Source of the DNA: Microbulbifer marinus | GTDB lineage: Bacteria; Pseudomonadota; Gammaproteobacteria; Pseudomonadales; Cellvibrionaceae | Direction: 5' to 3' | NCBI RefSeq assembly: GCF_900107725.1 | Contig: NZ_FNQO01000001.1 | Coordinates: forward strand, 798,458-862,457 | DNA length: 64,000 nt | Shown: piece after piece, positions 46,314 through 55,831 of the stretch | How positions within the stretch are numbered: the first letter of the stretch is position 1 | Layout: the number at the start of each line of letters is the position of its first letter | The notes under the pieces: model-generated | The model's input: the letters and a program-made list of their open reading frames with translations, nothing else | What the model was told of the DNA's origin: nothing | The model's database searches: none | Translations under genes and position numbers: made by a program

Positions 46314-46997
46314 ATGATTCGCCACCACCCAGATCACAATCTGCTGTTGGAGTACGCCGCGGGCAGCCTGCCCTGGGCCCTGAGCCTGGTGGTCGCCGCC
46401 CACGTACAGCTGTGCCCGCAGTGCCGCTCACAGTATCAGACCATGAACCGCGTCGGCGGCTCTCTGCTGCAGGACTCCGAACCGCAGCCGCTGCCCGAAG
46501 ATGCGCTGCAGCGTCTGATGAGACGTATCGCAACCGCCGAGCAAGGTCCCGACCAGGAACCTGTCGCCGCGAAAAGCGCATCGACCAAGAATGCAGATCC
46601 GCTGTTCGCCAAACTGCCGCGGGTCATTCGCAAACTGGTGGACGGCAATGAACCGCTGAAGTGGAAGCGGGTTTCACCGGCGCTGCGGATGTCGCGCCTG
46701 TATACCGGCCAGGAACAGTACGAGGTGGCCTTCCACCGCATCCACAGCGGCGGCAAGGTGGCCGAGCACGACCATCGCGGCCGCGAGATCACCCTGGTGC
46801 TGTACGGCAGTTTCTCCGATAAGGACGGCGTCTATGGGGAGGGAGATTTCCTGGTGCGCGAGCCCGGTGAAGTCCACCGTCCGATCGCCACCCAGGATCA
46901 GGAATGTCTGTGTTTCTCGGTGGTGGAAGCGCCGGTAACGATCACCGGCCCCCTGGGCTGGCTGATCAATCCATTCCTGTCTTTCCGCCCCGGTTGA
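46314..46997 (+). CDS. chrR: ChrR-type zinc-binding anti-sigma factor with cupin domain
   Basis: 227 residues. The N-terminal zinc anti-sigma domain has His4/5, His30, Cys34 and Cys37 (HVQLCPQCR), the same spacing as the ZAD ligands known in R. sphaeroides ChrR. The C-terminal cupin domain carries the EHDHRGRE (HxH...E) and REPGEVHRP metal ligands that sense singlet oxygen or hydroperoxide. It binds the ECF sigma factor in the cytoplasm and releases it under photo-oxidative stress. It overlaps closely with the sigma gene (7-base gap), a sigma/anti-sigma operon. Confidence 0.93.
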   Translation: MIRHHPDHNLLLEYAAGSLPWALSLVVAAHVQLCPQCRSQYQTMNRVGGSLLQDSEPQPLPEDALQRLMRRIATAEQGPDQEPVAAKSASTKNADPLFAKLPRVIRKLVDGNEPLKWKRVSPALRMSRLYTGQEQYEVAFHRIHSGGKVAEHDHRGREITLVLYGSFSDKDGVYGEGDFLVREPGEVHRPIATQDQECLCFSVVEAPVTITGPLGWLINPFLSFRPG

Positions 46998-47012
46998 GGG
47001 CGGTTTGCCAGC

Positions 47013-47037
47013 CGCGGATGCGCCGAGCGCATCCGCG
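47013..47037. terminator. Hairpin between convergent chrR and the ferredoxin oxidoreductase
   Basis: An 11-bp perfect stem CGCGGATGCGC / GCGCATCCGCG with a CGA loop. There is no T tract, but its position 16 bases after chrR and 14 before the opposing stop suggests a bidirectional terminator. Confidence 0.6.
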
Positions 47038-47051
47038 ATCTGCAACACTGG

Positions 47052-50000
47052 TTAACGCGCCGCCAGCGCCGGCTCCTGTCCGTCGTCGCGCACAAACAGG
47101 TTCAGCAATTCATTCCAGCGTCCGTGCACCTGCTCGAATTTCTGTTCGCGCACGTGGCCGTAACCGCGCACCTGCAGCGGAATCTCCAACAGCTCCTGCG
47201 CAGCGGCCAGATTGTCGGCGCTCAACTGCGTCGCAACCGCACTGACGGCGCGCTCCACCTGCCGCGCCCAGCTGCGCTCGGCGCGTCGCTCGCGGGTATA
47301 GCCGAACACATCCAGCACGGTGCCGCGCAGTATCTTGCCCCTGGCGAGCAGCGGCATCAGCCGCCCCATCCACGGGCCGAACTGCATCTTGCGCACACGG
47401 CCACTGCTGTCCGGGCGCGCCAGCAGCGGCGGCGCCATATGGAATTTCAGCTTGAAGTTGCCGGAAAAGGTTTCCTGCAGCTGGCGCTGGAAGTCCTCGC
47501 CACTGTAGAGTCGCGCCACCTCGTACTCGTCCTTGTAGGCCATCGCCTTGTACAGGCTGTTGGCGGCGGCCCGGGTCAGGCGACCCTCGTAGCGCGGCAG
47601 TGCCTTTTCGGCCGCGTGTAGCCTCTCGATAGTGCGGGTGAAATGGCGGGCATAAGCGGCGCTCTGATACTCGGTCAGCTCCGCTGCCAGCCGCGCGACC
47701 AATCGCTCGACTGTCTCCTCGGGCTGCACCAGTTTCACCGGCTGTGCCGGCACAGCCAGCTGTTCAACGGCTTCCGGATTCACTGCCAGCAGGCGGCCGG
47801 CGCGGAAGGCACGCAGGTTGTTCTCCACTGCAACGCCATTCAGCTCGATGGCACGCTCCAGCGCTGCCTCGCCGATCGGCAGCAGGCCTTTTTGGCAGGC
47901 ATAGCCCATGATCATCAGGTTACTGGCGACGGTATCGCCGAACAGCGCCTGGGCGTATTTGCTCGCATCGAAGGCGAAGTATTCGGCACACAGGGACTCG
48001 ATACTCTGCTGGGTCGCGTCGGCCGGGAACGCCAGTTCATTGTCGCGTACGAAGGCAGCCACCGGTACCTCCGCGGTGTTGACCACTGCGCGCATCGCGC
48101 CTTCGGCAAATTTCGGTCGCTGGCTCGCGGCCGTGACCATGTCGCAACCGAGCAGCAGTTCCGCCGCACCGTCGCGGATACGGGCGGTGGTGATATTTTC
48201 CGGACGCGCGGCCACCTTCACGTGCGCGACCACGGCACCGTTCTTCTGTGACAGCCCGGTAAAGTACAGCGTGGTACTGCCCTTCTCTTCCAGATGCGCC
48301 GCCATGCCCAGCAGTGCCGCCACCGTCAGTACACCGCTACCGCCGATACCGGCGACAAGGATGCTGAGCGGTTTATCGAGGCTCGCCATCGGCGCCGCCG
48401 GCAGGCCGGCGATCGCCACATCGAGGGAATCCGCCAGAGTTTTCACCGGCGGCTTTTTCAGTTCACCGCCCTCGACGCTGACAAAGCTCGGGCAGAAGCC
48501 TTCGGCACAGCGCATGTCCTTGTTACAGCTGGACTGGTTCACCTGGCGCTTGCGGCCAAACTCGGTTTCCAGCGGCTCCACCGCGATACAGCTCGACTGC
48601 ACGCTGCAGTCGCCGCAGCCTTCACAGACGCGGTGGTTGATCAGCAGGCGGGTGGGCGGATCGATCATCTGCTTCTTTTTGCGGCGGCGGCGCTTCTCCG
48701 CCGCGCAGACCTGCTCGTAAATGATCGCCGTAACGCCTTCGGTTTCCCGCAGGCGGCGCTGTACTGCATCGAGTTCCGCGCGCGGCAGTATCTCGACGGC
48801 GGCCGGCAGCTCGCGGCGGTGCTGCTGCCAGTAGTCGGGATTCTCGCTCAGCAGCACCACTTCGCCTACGCCCTCGGCGAGCAGCTGCGCGGCCAGGCTC
48901 GGCGCGGTCACCTCGCCATCGGCGGGCTGGCCGCCGGTCATCGCCACGGCATCGTTGAGCAGTATCTTGTAGGTAATGTTCACCTTGCTCGCGACCGCCT
49001 GGCGGATCGCCAGCAGGCCGGAGTGGTTATAGGTGCCGTCACCCATATTCTGGAAAATATGACCGGCATTGGAGAAGCGGTGGAGCCCGACCCAGTGCGC
49101 GCCCTCGCCGCCCATATGGGAGTAGGTGTCGGTGCGCAGCCCCTTGCCCAGCGCCATGATGTGGCAGCCGATGCCGGCACTGCCGAGGCTGCCCTCGGGC
49201 AGTTTGGTGGAAGTGTTGTGTGGGCAACCGGCACAGAAAATCGGTTCGCGCGCGAGCAGGCCGCTGGCCTTGGCCGGAATATTGGCCCCCAGCTTTTCCG
49301 CCAGCGGATTCAGTCTGGCGGCCAGCTCGGTATCGGCCAGCCAGCGGGCGATTGCCTTGGCTACCTGATCCGGGCCGAAGCCCCAGATCGCCGGCAGTAG
49401 GTCGTCGCCGTTCAGGTCCTTCTTGCCCACCACTTTGGGGCGCTTGTTATCGGCCCAGCCGTAGAGCAGCTTTTTCAGCTGATCTTCCACCAGCGGGCGC
49501 TTCTCTTCGACCACCAGCAGGCGCTCCATGCCATCGGCAAATTCGCTCATGCCGCGCGGCTCCAGCGGCCAGCTCATCGCCACCTTGTAGATGGAGATAC
49601 CGGCATTCTCGAGATCCCGCTCAGATAGGTGCAGCAGTTCGAGCGCCTCTAGCAGGTCGCCGTGCGCCTTGCCCACGGTGACGATACCGAATCGCTTCTG
49701 GGTTGCCGCGACAACAGTTTTGTCCAGCTTGTTGGCATAGGCGAAGGCCTGGGCCGCCGGCAGGCGCTCCTCGAGCATGCGGCGCTCGTATTCGAGGCGC
49801 TCGGCCGGCCAGTTCAGGTGGGGATCGTAATTGAGACCGTGGGTCGGAATCGGGAAATCTGCCGGCACGACAAACTGCGGCAGCTCCGGTACGACGATCG
49901 AGGCACCCGCCTCGACGGTCTCGGTAATCGTCTTGAAACCGACCCACAGCCCGGAGAAGCGCGACAGGGCGATACCGGCCAGGCCGAGCGTCAGGTATTC

Positions 50001-50564
50001 ATCGATAGTGGCCGGGAACAGCAGCGGCATCATCACCGACTCGAAGATCTGGTCGGTGTTGTGGGAGAACATCGAGGATTCGGCGGTGTGGTCGTCGCCG
50101 CACAGTGCCAGCACGCCGCCGAGCCGGGAAGTGCCCTGAACATTGGCCTGGCGGAAGACGTCGGCACTGCGATCCACGCCGTGGCCCTTGCCGTACCAGA
50201 TAGAAAAGACGCCGTCACGGGTCGCCTGCTGGCGGTAGTGATCCAGCAGCTGGGTGCCCCAGATATTGGTCGCCCCCAGGTCTTCATTGATACCCGGCTC
50301 GAAGTGGATATCCCGTTCGGCGAGCAGTTTCTTGTGCCGCCACAGGGCCTGGTCGTAGCCGCCCAGCGGTGAGCCGCGGTAGCCGGAAATGAAACCGGCA
50401 GTGTTGTGCCCGGCGTGTTCGTCGAGGCGCTTCTGCATGATGGGCAGCCGTACCAGAGCATCAATGCCCGTCAGAAACACCCGACCGGCATCGCGGGTAA
50501 ATGCGGCCTTAAGGGAGTAATCGCGATCGAAGCCCAGCTCCTGATCACCTTCGACCATCGCCAT
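47052..50564 (-). CDS. Indolepyruvate:ferredoxin oxidoreductase-family enzyme (fused)
   Basis: 1170 residues from ATG 50564 (AGGTGG five bases upstream; GTG 50573 and ATG 50558 are alternatives). The N-terminal domain binds thiamine diphosphate-type 2-oxoacid: GYRGSPLGGYD, GKGHGVDRSADVFRQ, CAGCPHNTST, QNMGDGTYNHSG. A Cys-cluster (CEGCGDCSVQSSC, then SSCNKDMRCAEGFCPSF) provides iron-sulfur ligands, and the C-terminal gamma-like domain contains GIGGSGVLTVAALLGMAAH. In proteobacteria these long fused enzymes oxidatively decarboxylate 2-oxoacids from branched-chain or aromatic amino acids to acyl-CoA. The divergent Lrp gene probably controls it. Confidence 0.92.
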   Translation of the reverse strand: MAMVEGDQELGFDRDYSLKAAFTRDAGRVFLTGIDALVRLPIMQKRLDEHAGHNTAGFISGYRGSPLGGYDQALWRHKKLLAERDIHFEPGINEDLGATNIWGTQLLDHYRQQATRDGVFSIWYGKGHGVDRSADVFRQANVQGTSRLGGVLALCGDDHTAESSMFSHNTDQIFESVMMPLLFPATIDEYLTLGLAGIALSRFSGLWVGFKTITETVEAGASIVVPELPQFVVPADFPIPTHGLNYDPHLNWPAERLEYERRMLEERLPAAQAFAYANKLDKTVVAATQKRFGIVTVGKAHGDLLEALELLHLSERDLENAGISIYKVAMSWPLEPRGMSEFADGMERLLVVEEKRPLVEDQLKKLLYGWADNKRPKVVGKKDLNGDDLLPAIWGFGPDQVAKAIARWLADTELAARLNPLAEKLGANIPAKASGLLAREPIFCAGCPHNTSTKLPEGSLGSAGIGCHIMALGKGLRTDTYSHMGGEGAHWVGLHRFSNAGHIFQNMGDGTYNHSGLLAIRQAVASKVNITYKILLNDAVAMTGGQPADGEVTAPSLAAQLLAEGVGEVVLLSENPDYWQQHRRELPAAVEILPRAELDAVQRRLRETEGVTAIIYEQVCAAEKRRRRKKKQMIDPPTRLLINHRVCEGCGDCSVQSSCIAVEPLETEFGRKRQVNQSSCNKDMRCAEGFCPSFVSVEGGELKKPPVKTLADSLDVAIAGLPAAPMASLDKPLSILVAGIGGSGVLTVAALLGMAAHLEEKGSTTLYFTGLSQKNGAVVAHVKVAARPENITTARIRDGAAELLLGCDMVTAASQRPKFAEGAMRAVVNTAEVPVAAFVRDNELAFPADATQQSIESLCAEYFAFDASKYAQALFGDTVASNLMIMGYACQKGLLPIGEAALERAIELNGVAVENNLRAFRAGRLLAVNPEAVEQLAVPAQPVKLVQPEETVERLVARLAAELTEYQSAAYARHFTRTIERLHAAEKALPRYEGRLTRAAANSLYKAMAYKDEYEVARLYSGEDFQRQLQETFSGNFKLKFHMAPPLLARPDSSGRVRKMQFGPWMGRLMPLLARGKILRGTVLDVFGYTRERRAERSWARQVERAVSAVATQLSADNLAAAQELLEIPLQVRGYGHVREQKFEQVHGRWNELLNLFVRDDGQEPALAAR

Positions 50565-50856
50565 GGGTACCACCTGCGTATAGTTATTGCTTTGGCCGAT
50601 AAAATTAACACCGGCCAGCGAAGCAGGTCATACCAAAATAGCCCGCCATACGGCATAATATGGGCACAAGTCGCTAAAGACCGATTGGTGCTAGCAACAA
50701 ATCACTCAAATAGCACCCGTTTTGGGAATACAAGCGATGGAGAGAATGTCGCCCCGGTCCCCCTAACGCCCCCTCGCCGGTGGCCCGCTAAACGGGCGCC
50801 TATAGTTATCGGCGAGCCTGGTGCACCCAGCTAATGACGAGAGACGGAACAACACA

Positions 50857-51339
50857 ATGGCTTATATTCTGGACGCCATCGACAAGAAGATCCTGGAGAT
50901 ATTGCAGCAGGATGCGACCATCCCCAATATCGAACTGGCGGAAAAAGTCTGCCTGTCCCCCTCCCCCTGCTCACGACGGGTCAAGAACCTGCACGAACAG
51001 GGCTTTATCAAGCGCGCAGTGACCCTGCTGGAGCCGGAGAAGGTCGGCCTGCCGGTCAGTGTGTTTATCCAGGTGACGCTGAACCACCAGGTAAAAAAGG
51101 AGCTGCAGGATTTCGAATCGGTAATCGGCCAGTGGCCGGAGGTCATGGAATGCTACCTGATGACCGGTGACTTCGACTACCTGCTGCGCGTGGTAGTACC
51201 GAACCTGCAGGCCTACCAGGAATTTCTCGATAAGAAACTGACTGAGCTGCCGGGCATCGACCACATCAAAAGCAGTTTCTCCCTGAAGCAGGTGCGCTAT
51301 CGCACCGAGCTGCCGCTGGACCAATTGCTGGAAAAGTAA
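50857..51339 (+). CDS. Lrp/AsnC-family regulator, divergent from the ferredoxin oxidoreductase
   Basis: 160 residues from ATG 50857 (MAYILDAIDKKILEILQQDA); the frame is open upstream but not conserved. HTH: IPNIELAEKVCLSPSPCSRRV. RAM domain: VSVFIQVTLNHQV, MECYLMTGDFDYLLRVVV, HIKSSFSLKQVRY. It is divergent from the 2-oxoacid oxidoreductase with a gap of about 290 bases, so it is likely its activator, sensing an amino acid such as Leu/Ile/Phe (inference). It is similar to the Lrp gene at 32786 but not close. Confidence 0.9.
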   Translation: MAYILDAIDKKILEILQQDATIPNIELAEKVCLSPSPCSRRVKNLHEQGFIKRAVTLLEPEKVGLPVSVFIQVTLNHQVKKELQDFESVIGQWPEVMECYLMTGDFDYLLRVVVPNLQAYQEFLDKKLTELPGIDHIKSSFSLKQVRYRTELPLDQLLEK

Positions 51340-51472
51340 GCACAGCGCAAAACTTTGATTCACTGCGCTTTCGATTTACCGCACTTCCGATTTACCCAAG
51401 CCGCGCTGCCAACACAGTGCGGCTTTTTGTTTGCCTTGTTATTTCCACCTGTCATCCGGTGACGCCCCGACC

Positions 51473-51679
51473 TTAGCGGCGGAAGAAACTGACGATGACA
51501 CTCAACACGATACTCAGAATAATCATCGACACGATCGGTACGTAAATACGGCTGCGTTCCGATTCGATGCGGATATCTCCGGGCAGGCGCCCAAACCAGT
51601 TGAACAGCCAGGGCGCGAAGTACATCAGTACGCCCACCGCGATCAGAATGATTCCGGCAATGATCAGCCAGCGCGCCAT
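51473..51679 (-). CDS. DUF2905 small membrane protein
   Basis: 68 residues from ATG 51679 (AGGGAA upstream). Two hydrophobic segments (MARWLIIAGIILIAVGVLMYF and YVPIVSMIILSIVLSVIV, the first trimmed here to its core) flank the family-typical WFGRLPGDIRIE motif. DUF2905 proteins are widespread small inner-membrane proteins of unknown function, often near rnf or fructose genes elsewhere. It is a single gene, convergent with the Lrp gene. Confidence 0.85.
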   Translation of the reverse strand: MARWLIIAGIILIAVGVLMYFAPWLFNWFGRLPGDIRIESERSRIYVPIVSMIILSIVLSVIVSFFRR

Positions 51680-51844
51680 GTTCCCTGCCCTCTTCGCCCG
51701 AATGCGCCGCGACAAAACGGCGGCTACCTCTCATTGTAAACCCCGCGGCGGAAAGGCGAGCAAACGGGCCATTTGGCAGTCATTTCGATCCGCTGTTACC
51801 ATCGAGAGCACCTCTCCACAGACGCACCAACAAGGCTAACAACT

Positions 51845-53497
51845 ATGCGCCTTTTTCCGATACTCACATTTCTGACTCTCGCGCTCGCCCCCTGGAGCCT
51901 GCAGGCGACGACGCTGATCCACAACTTCAGCGGATACCAGACCACCGAGCAGTCTCTCGAGCAATTCAACACACTGGTATTCGACCAGGGCAAGGTGCTT
52001 GCCACCGGCGATTACGCTGCGCTGAGTAAAAAGTACCCGCAGGCCAAGAAAATCGATGCCGGCGGCAAGCTGTTGCTGCCGGGACTGATCGATGCCCACG
52101 GCCACGTGCTGGGCCTGGGCCGGCTGCAGCAGCAGCTGGAGCTGCGCGGACTGGATTTCCCGCAGACACTGCGGGCCATCGAAGCCTTTGCGCAGGACCT
52201 GCAGGCGGACGAGTGGCTGATTGGCCGCGGCTGGAACCAGGTACTCTGGGAGGGCAAGGAATTTCCCACCCGGCAGCAACTGGATGCACTGGATATCGAT
52301 CAGCCAATCTGGCTGCGCCGTATCGACGGCCACGCCGGCTGGGCAAATTCGGCCGCCCTCAAGCGCGCCGGCATCGATGCCGGGACACAGTCACCCGCCG
52401 GCGGTGAAATTATTCGTGGCGAGGATGGGCAGCCGACCGGCGTGCTGATCGACAATGCCATGGCGCTGCTGGAGAAATCCATCCCGACCCCGAGCCTGGC
52501 ACAGGACAAGGAATCCCTGAAAACCGCCTTCGATCTCGCGCTGTCTCTGGGACTTACCGGATTACACGATGCAGGGATCGACAACCAGACCCTGCGCGCC
52601 TATCGGCAACTGGCCAGCGAAAATGCCATTCCGCTGCGCGTCTACCCGATGATTTCCGTCGATAATGACAATCTCGAAAAACTGTTGCGCCAGGGTCATA
52701 TTGGCGCCCCGACGGAACGGCTGTATGTGCGCAGTATCAAGCTGTCCGCCGACGGCGCGCTCGGCAGCCGCGGAGCGGCACTGCTGGAACCCTATCACGA
52801 CCGGCCCGGCGAAAAGGGACTGCTGTTGTATCCGGAAGACAGGATACTGTCACTGTTAAAACTGGCCACCGACAACGACTTTCAGGTGAATGTGCACGCG
52901 ATTGGCGACCGCGCCAATCATATTGTGCTGAACCACCTGGAAACCCTGGACAAGGCCAGGGACCAGAACGCCTTCCGCCACCGGGTGGAACACGCCCAGG
53001 TACTGACACCGGCAGACATCCCGCGCTTCCCGCGCCTGAACCTGGTCGCTTCCATGCAGCCGACCCACGCCACCAGCGACAAGAACATGGCCGGAGATCG
53101 CCTCGGCGAGGAACGTCTGATCGGCGCCTATGCCTGGCAGACATTTCTCAAACAGGGCACCCGCATCGCCGGCGGATCCGACTTCCCGGTGGAGCCCGCT
53201 AACCCGCTGTTTGGTATTCACGCGGCCGTCACCCGCCGGGATCGCGAGGGCAACCCGACCAAGGGCTGGCGCACCGCCGAATCGATGACCCTGGAACAGG
53301 CCCTGCGCGCCTTCACGCTGGACGCCGCCTACGCGAGCCATCAGGAGCAGGTAATCGGCAGTCTGGAACCGGGCAAATTCGCCGACTTCGTCCTCCTCGA
53401 CCGCAATATTTTCACGATAGACCCGCAGGAAATCTGGAAAGCCCAGGTACTGGAAACCTGGGTGGAAGGAGAAAAGGTTTTCACGCGCAAGCAATAA
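51845..53497 (+). CDS. Exported amidohydrolase (YtcJ-like, amidohydrolase_3)
   Basis: 550 residues from ATG 51845, chosen because it begins a signal peptide (MRLFPILTFLTLALAPWSLQA). The amidohydrolase pattern is complete: GLIDAHGHVLG (HxH) near 75, GRGWNQ, then NVHAIGDRANH, RHRVEHAQVL and the metal Asp in IAGGSDFPVEPANPL. The composite metal site is of amidohydrolase_3 type, acting on amide or N-acyl bonds. The substrate is unknown. It is a single gene before a strong terminator, convergent with the M3 peptidase. Confidence 0.88.
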   Translation: MRLFPILTFLTLALAPWSLQATTLIHNFSGYQTTEQSLEQFNTLVFDQGKVLATGDYAALSKKYPQAKKIDAGGKLLLPGLIDAHGHVLGLGRLQQQLELRGLDFPQTLRAIEAFAQDLQADEWLIGRGWNQVLWEGKEFPTRQQLDALDIDQPIWLRRIDGHAGWANSAALKRAGIDAGTQSPAGGEIIRGEDGQPTGVLIDNAMALLEKSIPTPSLAQDKESLKTAFDLALSLGLTGLHDAGIDNQTLRAYRQLASENAIPLRVYPMISVDNDNLEKLLRQGHIGAPTERLYVRSIKLSADGALGSRGAALLEPYHDRPGEKGLLLYPEDRILSLLKLATDNDFQVNVHAIGDRANHIVLNHLETLDKARDQNAFRHRVEHAQVLTPADIPRFPRLNLVASMQPTHATSDKNMAGDRLGEERLIGAYAWQTFLKQGTRIAGGSDFPVEPANPLFGIHAAVTRRDREGNPTKGWRTAESMTLEQALRAFTLDAAYASHQEQVIGSLEPGKFADFVLLDRNIFTIDPQEIWKAQVLETWVEGEKVFTRKQ

Positions 53498-53531
53498 CAT
53501 TTCGTGCGAAACGGAGATACCGATCGCCCAT

Positions 53532-53565
53532 AAAAAAAGCCGCAACGATTGTTGCGGCTTTTTTT
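53532..53565. terminator. Bidirectional terminator between amidohydrolase and M3 peptidase
   Basis: A 15-bp perfect stem of seven A residues and GCCGCAAC with a GATT loop and its complement, giving T tracts in both directions. It serves the convergent genes on either side. Confidence 0.95.
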
Positions 53566-53611
53566 GTTCAGTCAGATCCTAATCAGACGGGCCCGCGGAC
53601 CCGCCGTCATA

Positions 53612-55831
53612 TCAGTCCTTGACTGCGACAGTGGTCGCTTTCTTTTCCGGCACCGGGAAGCCGCGATCGCGCATCAGTGCATCGATCTTGGCATCGCGGC
53701 CGCGGAAAGCGCGATAGGCATCTGCCGGATCTACGGCATTGCGCGGCGCAAACAGGTGCTTCACCAGCTTGTCGGCCACTTCTGCGTCGTAGAAGCCACC
53801 CTCGGATTCAGCAAACGCTTCCGCCGCGTCGGAGGTCAGCACGTCGGCCCACAGGTAACCGTAGTAGCCGGTGGCATAGCCCTCGCCGGAGAAGACGTGC
53901 CCGAAGTGCGGCGTGCGGTGACGCATTACCAGCTCCTTCGGCATGCCCAGCTCCGCCAGCGTTTCACGCTCGAATGCATCCGGGTCGATGCCTTTCGGAT
54001 CGGTAGTGTGCAGCTTCATATCGATCAGCGCGGAAGCCAGGTACTCGGTGGTGGCAAAGCCCTGGTTGAACGTGGCCGCTTTCTTGATCTTGGCTACCAG
54101 CTCCGCCGGAATCGGCTCGCCGGTCTTGTAGTGCACCAGGTAGTTGTCGATTACCTCATCCGTCGACAGCCAACGCTCCAGCAGCTGTGACTGGAATTCG
54201 GTGTAGTCGCGCACACCGCCATTGAGTGTCGGGTAGGACACATTGGAGGCGAGGAAGTGCAGCGCGTGGCCGAACTCGTGGAAAAAGGTTTCCGCATCGT
54301 CCCAGCTCACCAGTACCGGCTCGCCCGGCGCACCCTTGATGAAGTTGGAGTTGTTGGAGGCCAGTACCGTCTTCTTGCCGTCAAAGGTAGTGTGATCGCG
54401 GTACATGGTCGCCCAGGCACCGGAACGCTTGCCGGCGCGAGCGAACGGATCCAGGTACCACAAGCCGATGTGCTCGCCGCTGGTCTTGTCCTTCACTTCC
54501 CAGACTTTCACGTCTTCGTGGAAGACCGGCACCGAACCCTCCTTCACCGGCGTAAAGGTGAAATTGAACAGCTCGCCGGCGACGAAGAACATCGCTTCGC
54601 GCAACTTGTCGAGCTGCAGGTACTGCTTCACTTCGTCGGAGTTCAGGTCGTACTTAGCCTTGCGTACTTTCTCCGCGTAGTAGCGGTAGTCCCACGGCTC
54701 GATAGTAATGCCGGCCTTCTCCGCATCCGCCACCGCCTGCATATCTGCGACTTCTTCTTTCACGCGCGCAACAGCCGCCGGCCAAACGGCTTCCATCAGC
54801 GCCATGGCATTTTCCGGTGTCTTGGCCATGCGGTCCTGCAGGCGCCACTCGGCGTAGTTGTCGAAGCCCAGCAGGCCGACGCGCTCGTCGCGCAGCTTCA
54901 GGATCTCGGCGATGATCGCGTTGTTGTCGTGCTCGTCTCCGTTGTCGCCACGGCTGTAGTAGTTTTTCCACACCTGCTCGCGCAGCTCGCGGTTATCGGA
55001 GTAGGTCAGGAACGGGTCCATGGACGAGCGGGTATTGGTGATCGCGTAGTTGCCCTTCTGCCCCTTCTCTTCCGCCAGCGCAGCCGCCGCGGCCACGAAG
55101 GAATCCGGCAGACCGCTCAGCTGGTCGCTGCGCAGGAAGATATCGTAGCCCTCCTCGTCCGCCAGCACGTTGTTGGCGAATTTGGTGTAAAGCTCGGCCA
55201 AGCGCTGGTTGATCGCCGCGTAGCGCTCCTTGGCCTCACCTTTCAGGGTTGCGCCGTTGATCGCAAACTGGTCGTAAGTCAGCTCCACAAGACGCTTCTG
55301 CTCCGCATTCAGGTCAGACGTGTCGCGCTGCTCGTAGACGGCCTTGACGCGCTGGAACAGCTTGTCATTCTGGATAATCTTGGACTGGAAGTCCGCCAGC
55401 TTCGGCGCCATCTCCTGCTGGATCGCGCGGAATTCCGGCGAGGACATATTCGCGCTCCAGATACCGTAATAGGCAAATACGCGGTTCAGATCACTGCCGC
55501 TGCGCTCAAGCTCTTCGATGGTGTTGGCGAAGGTGGGCGCCGCCGGGTTAGCGGCAATCGCGTCGATCTCGGCCAGGTTCTTGCTCATCGCAGCTTCGAG
55601 GGCCGGTTTCAGGTCTTCGACGCGCATCTTGTCGAATGCCGGCACGCCGCCGTAGGGACCGGTCCACTCCGCCAGGAGGATATTGCTGGCAACCGTCGCA
55701 CTGGCGGCCTCGGCAACTGGTTGAGCCTCGACGGGGTTCTTCGCGGCTTGGGCCTGCTCGGCCTCTTTGCTGCAGCCAGCGGCAGCCGCCAGGGCCGCTG
55801 CCACGGACAGCGCGATCAGTGTTTGACGCAT
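53612..55831 (-). CDS. M3-family metallopeptidase lipoprotein (peptidyl-dipeptidase-like)
   Basis: 739 residues from ATG 55831 (GAGGAG seven bases upstream; a TTG at 55837 is less likely). It has a lipoprotein signal with lipobox AAAAGC. The M3 zinc site is AETFFHEFGHALHFLA, with His518, Glu519 and His522, and the third ligand Glu in the downstream helix. Family segments HDNNAIIAEIL, LGFDNYAEWRLQDRMA, YTEFQSQLLERWL and YLWADVLTSDAAEAF are clear. The family (Dcp, oligopeptidase A) removes dipeptides or degrades short peptides; here the enzyme is probably periplasmic or outer-membrane. Confidence 0.93.
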   Translation of the reverse strand: MRQTLIALSVAAALAAAAGCSKEAEQAQAAKNPVEAQPVAEAASATVASNILLAEWTGPYGGVPAFDKMRVEDLKPALEAAMSKNLAEIDAIAANPAAPTFANTIEELERSGSDLNRVFAYYGIWSANMSSPEFRAIQQEMAPKLADFQSKIIQNDKLFQRVKAVYEQRDTSDLNAEQKRLVELTYDQFAINGATLKGEAKERYAAINQRLAELYTKFANNVLADEEGYDIFLRSDQLSGLPDSFVAAAAALAEEKGQKGNYAITNTRSSMDPFLTYSDNRELREQVWKNYYSRGDNGDEHDNNAIIAEILKLRDERVGLLGFDNYAEWRLQDRMAKTPENAMALMEAVWPAAVARVKEEVADMQAVADAEKAGITIEPWDYRYYAEKVRKAKYDLNSDEVKQYLQLDKLREAMFFVAGELFNFTFTPVKEGSVPVFHEDVKVWEVKDKTSGEHIGLWYLDPFARAGKRSGAWATMYRDHTTFDGKKTVLASNNSNFIKGAPGEPVLVSWDDAETFFHEFGHALHFLASNVSYPTLNGGVRDYTEFQSQLLERWLSTDEVIDNYLVHYKTGEPIPAELVAKIKKAATFNQGFATTEYLASALIDMKLHTTDPKGIDPDAFERETLAELGMPKELVMRHRTPHFGHVFSGEGYATGYYGYLWADVLTSDAAEAFAESEGGFYDAEVADKLVKHLFAPRNAVDPADAYRAFRGRDAKIDALMRDRGFPVPEKKATTVAVKD

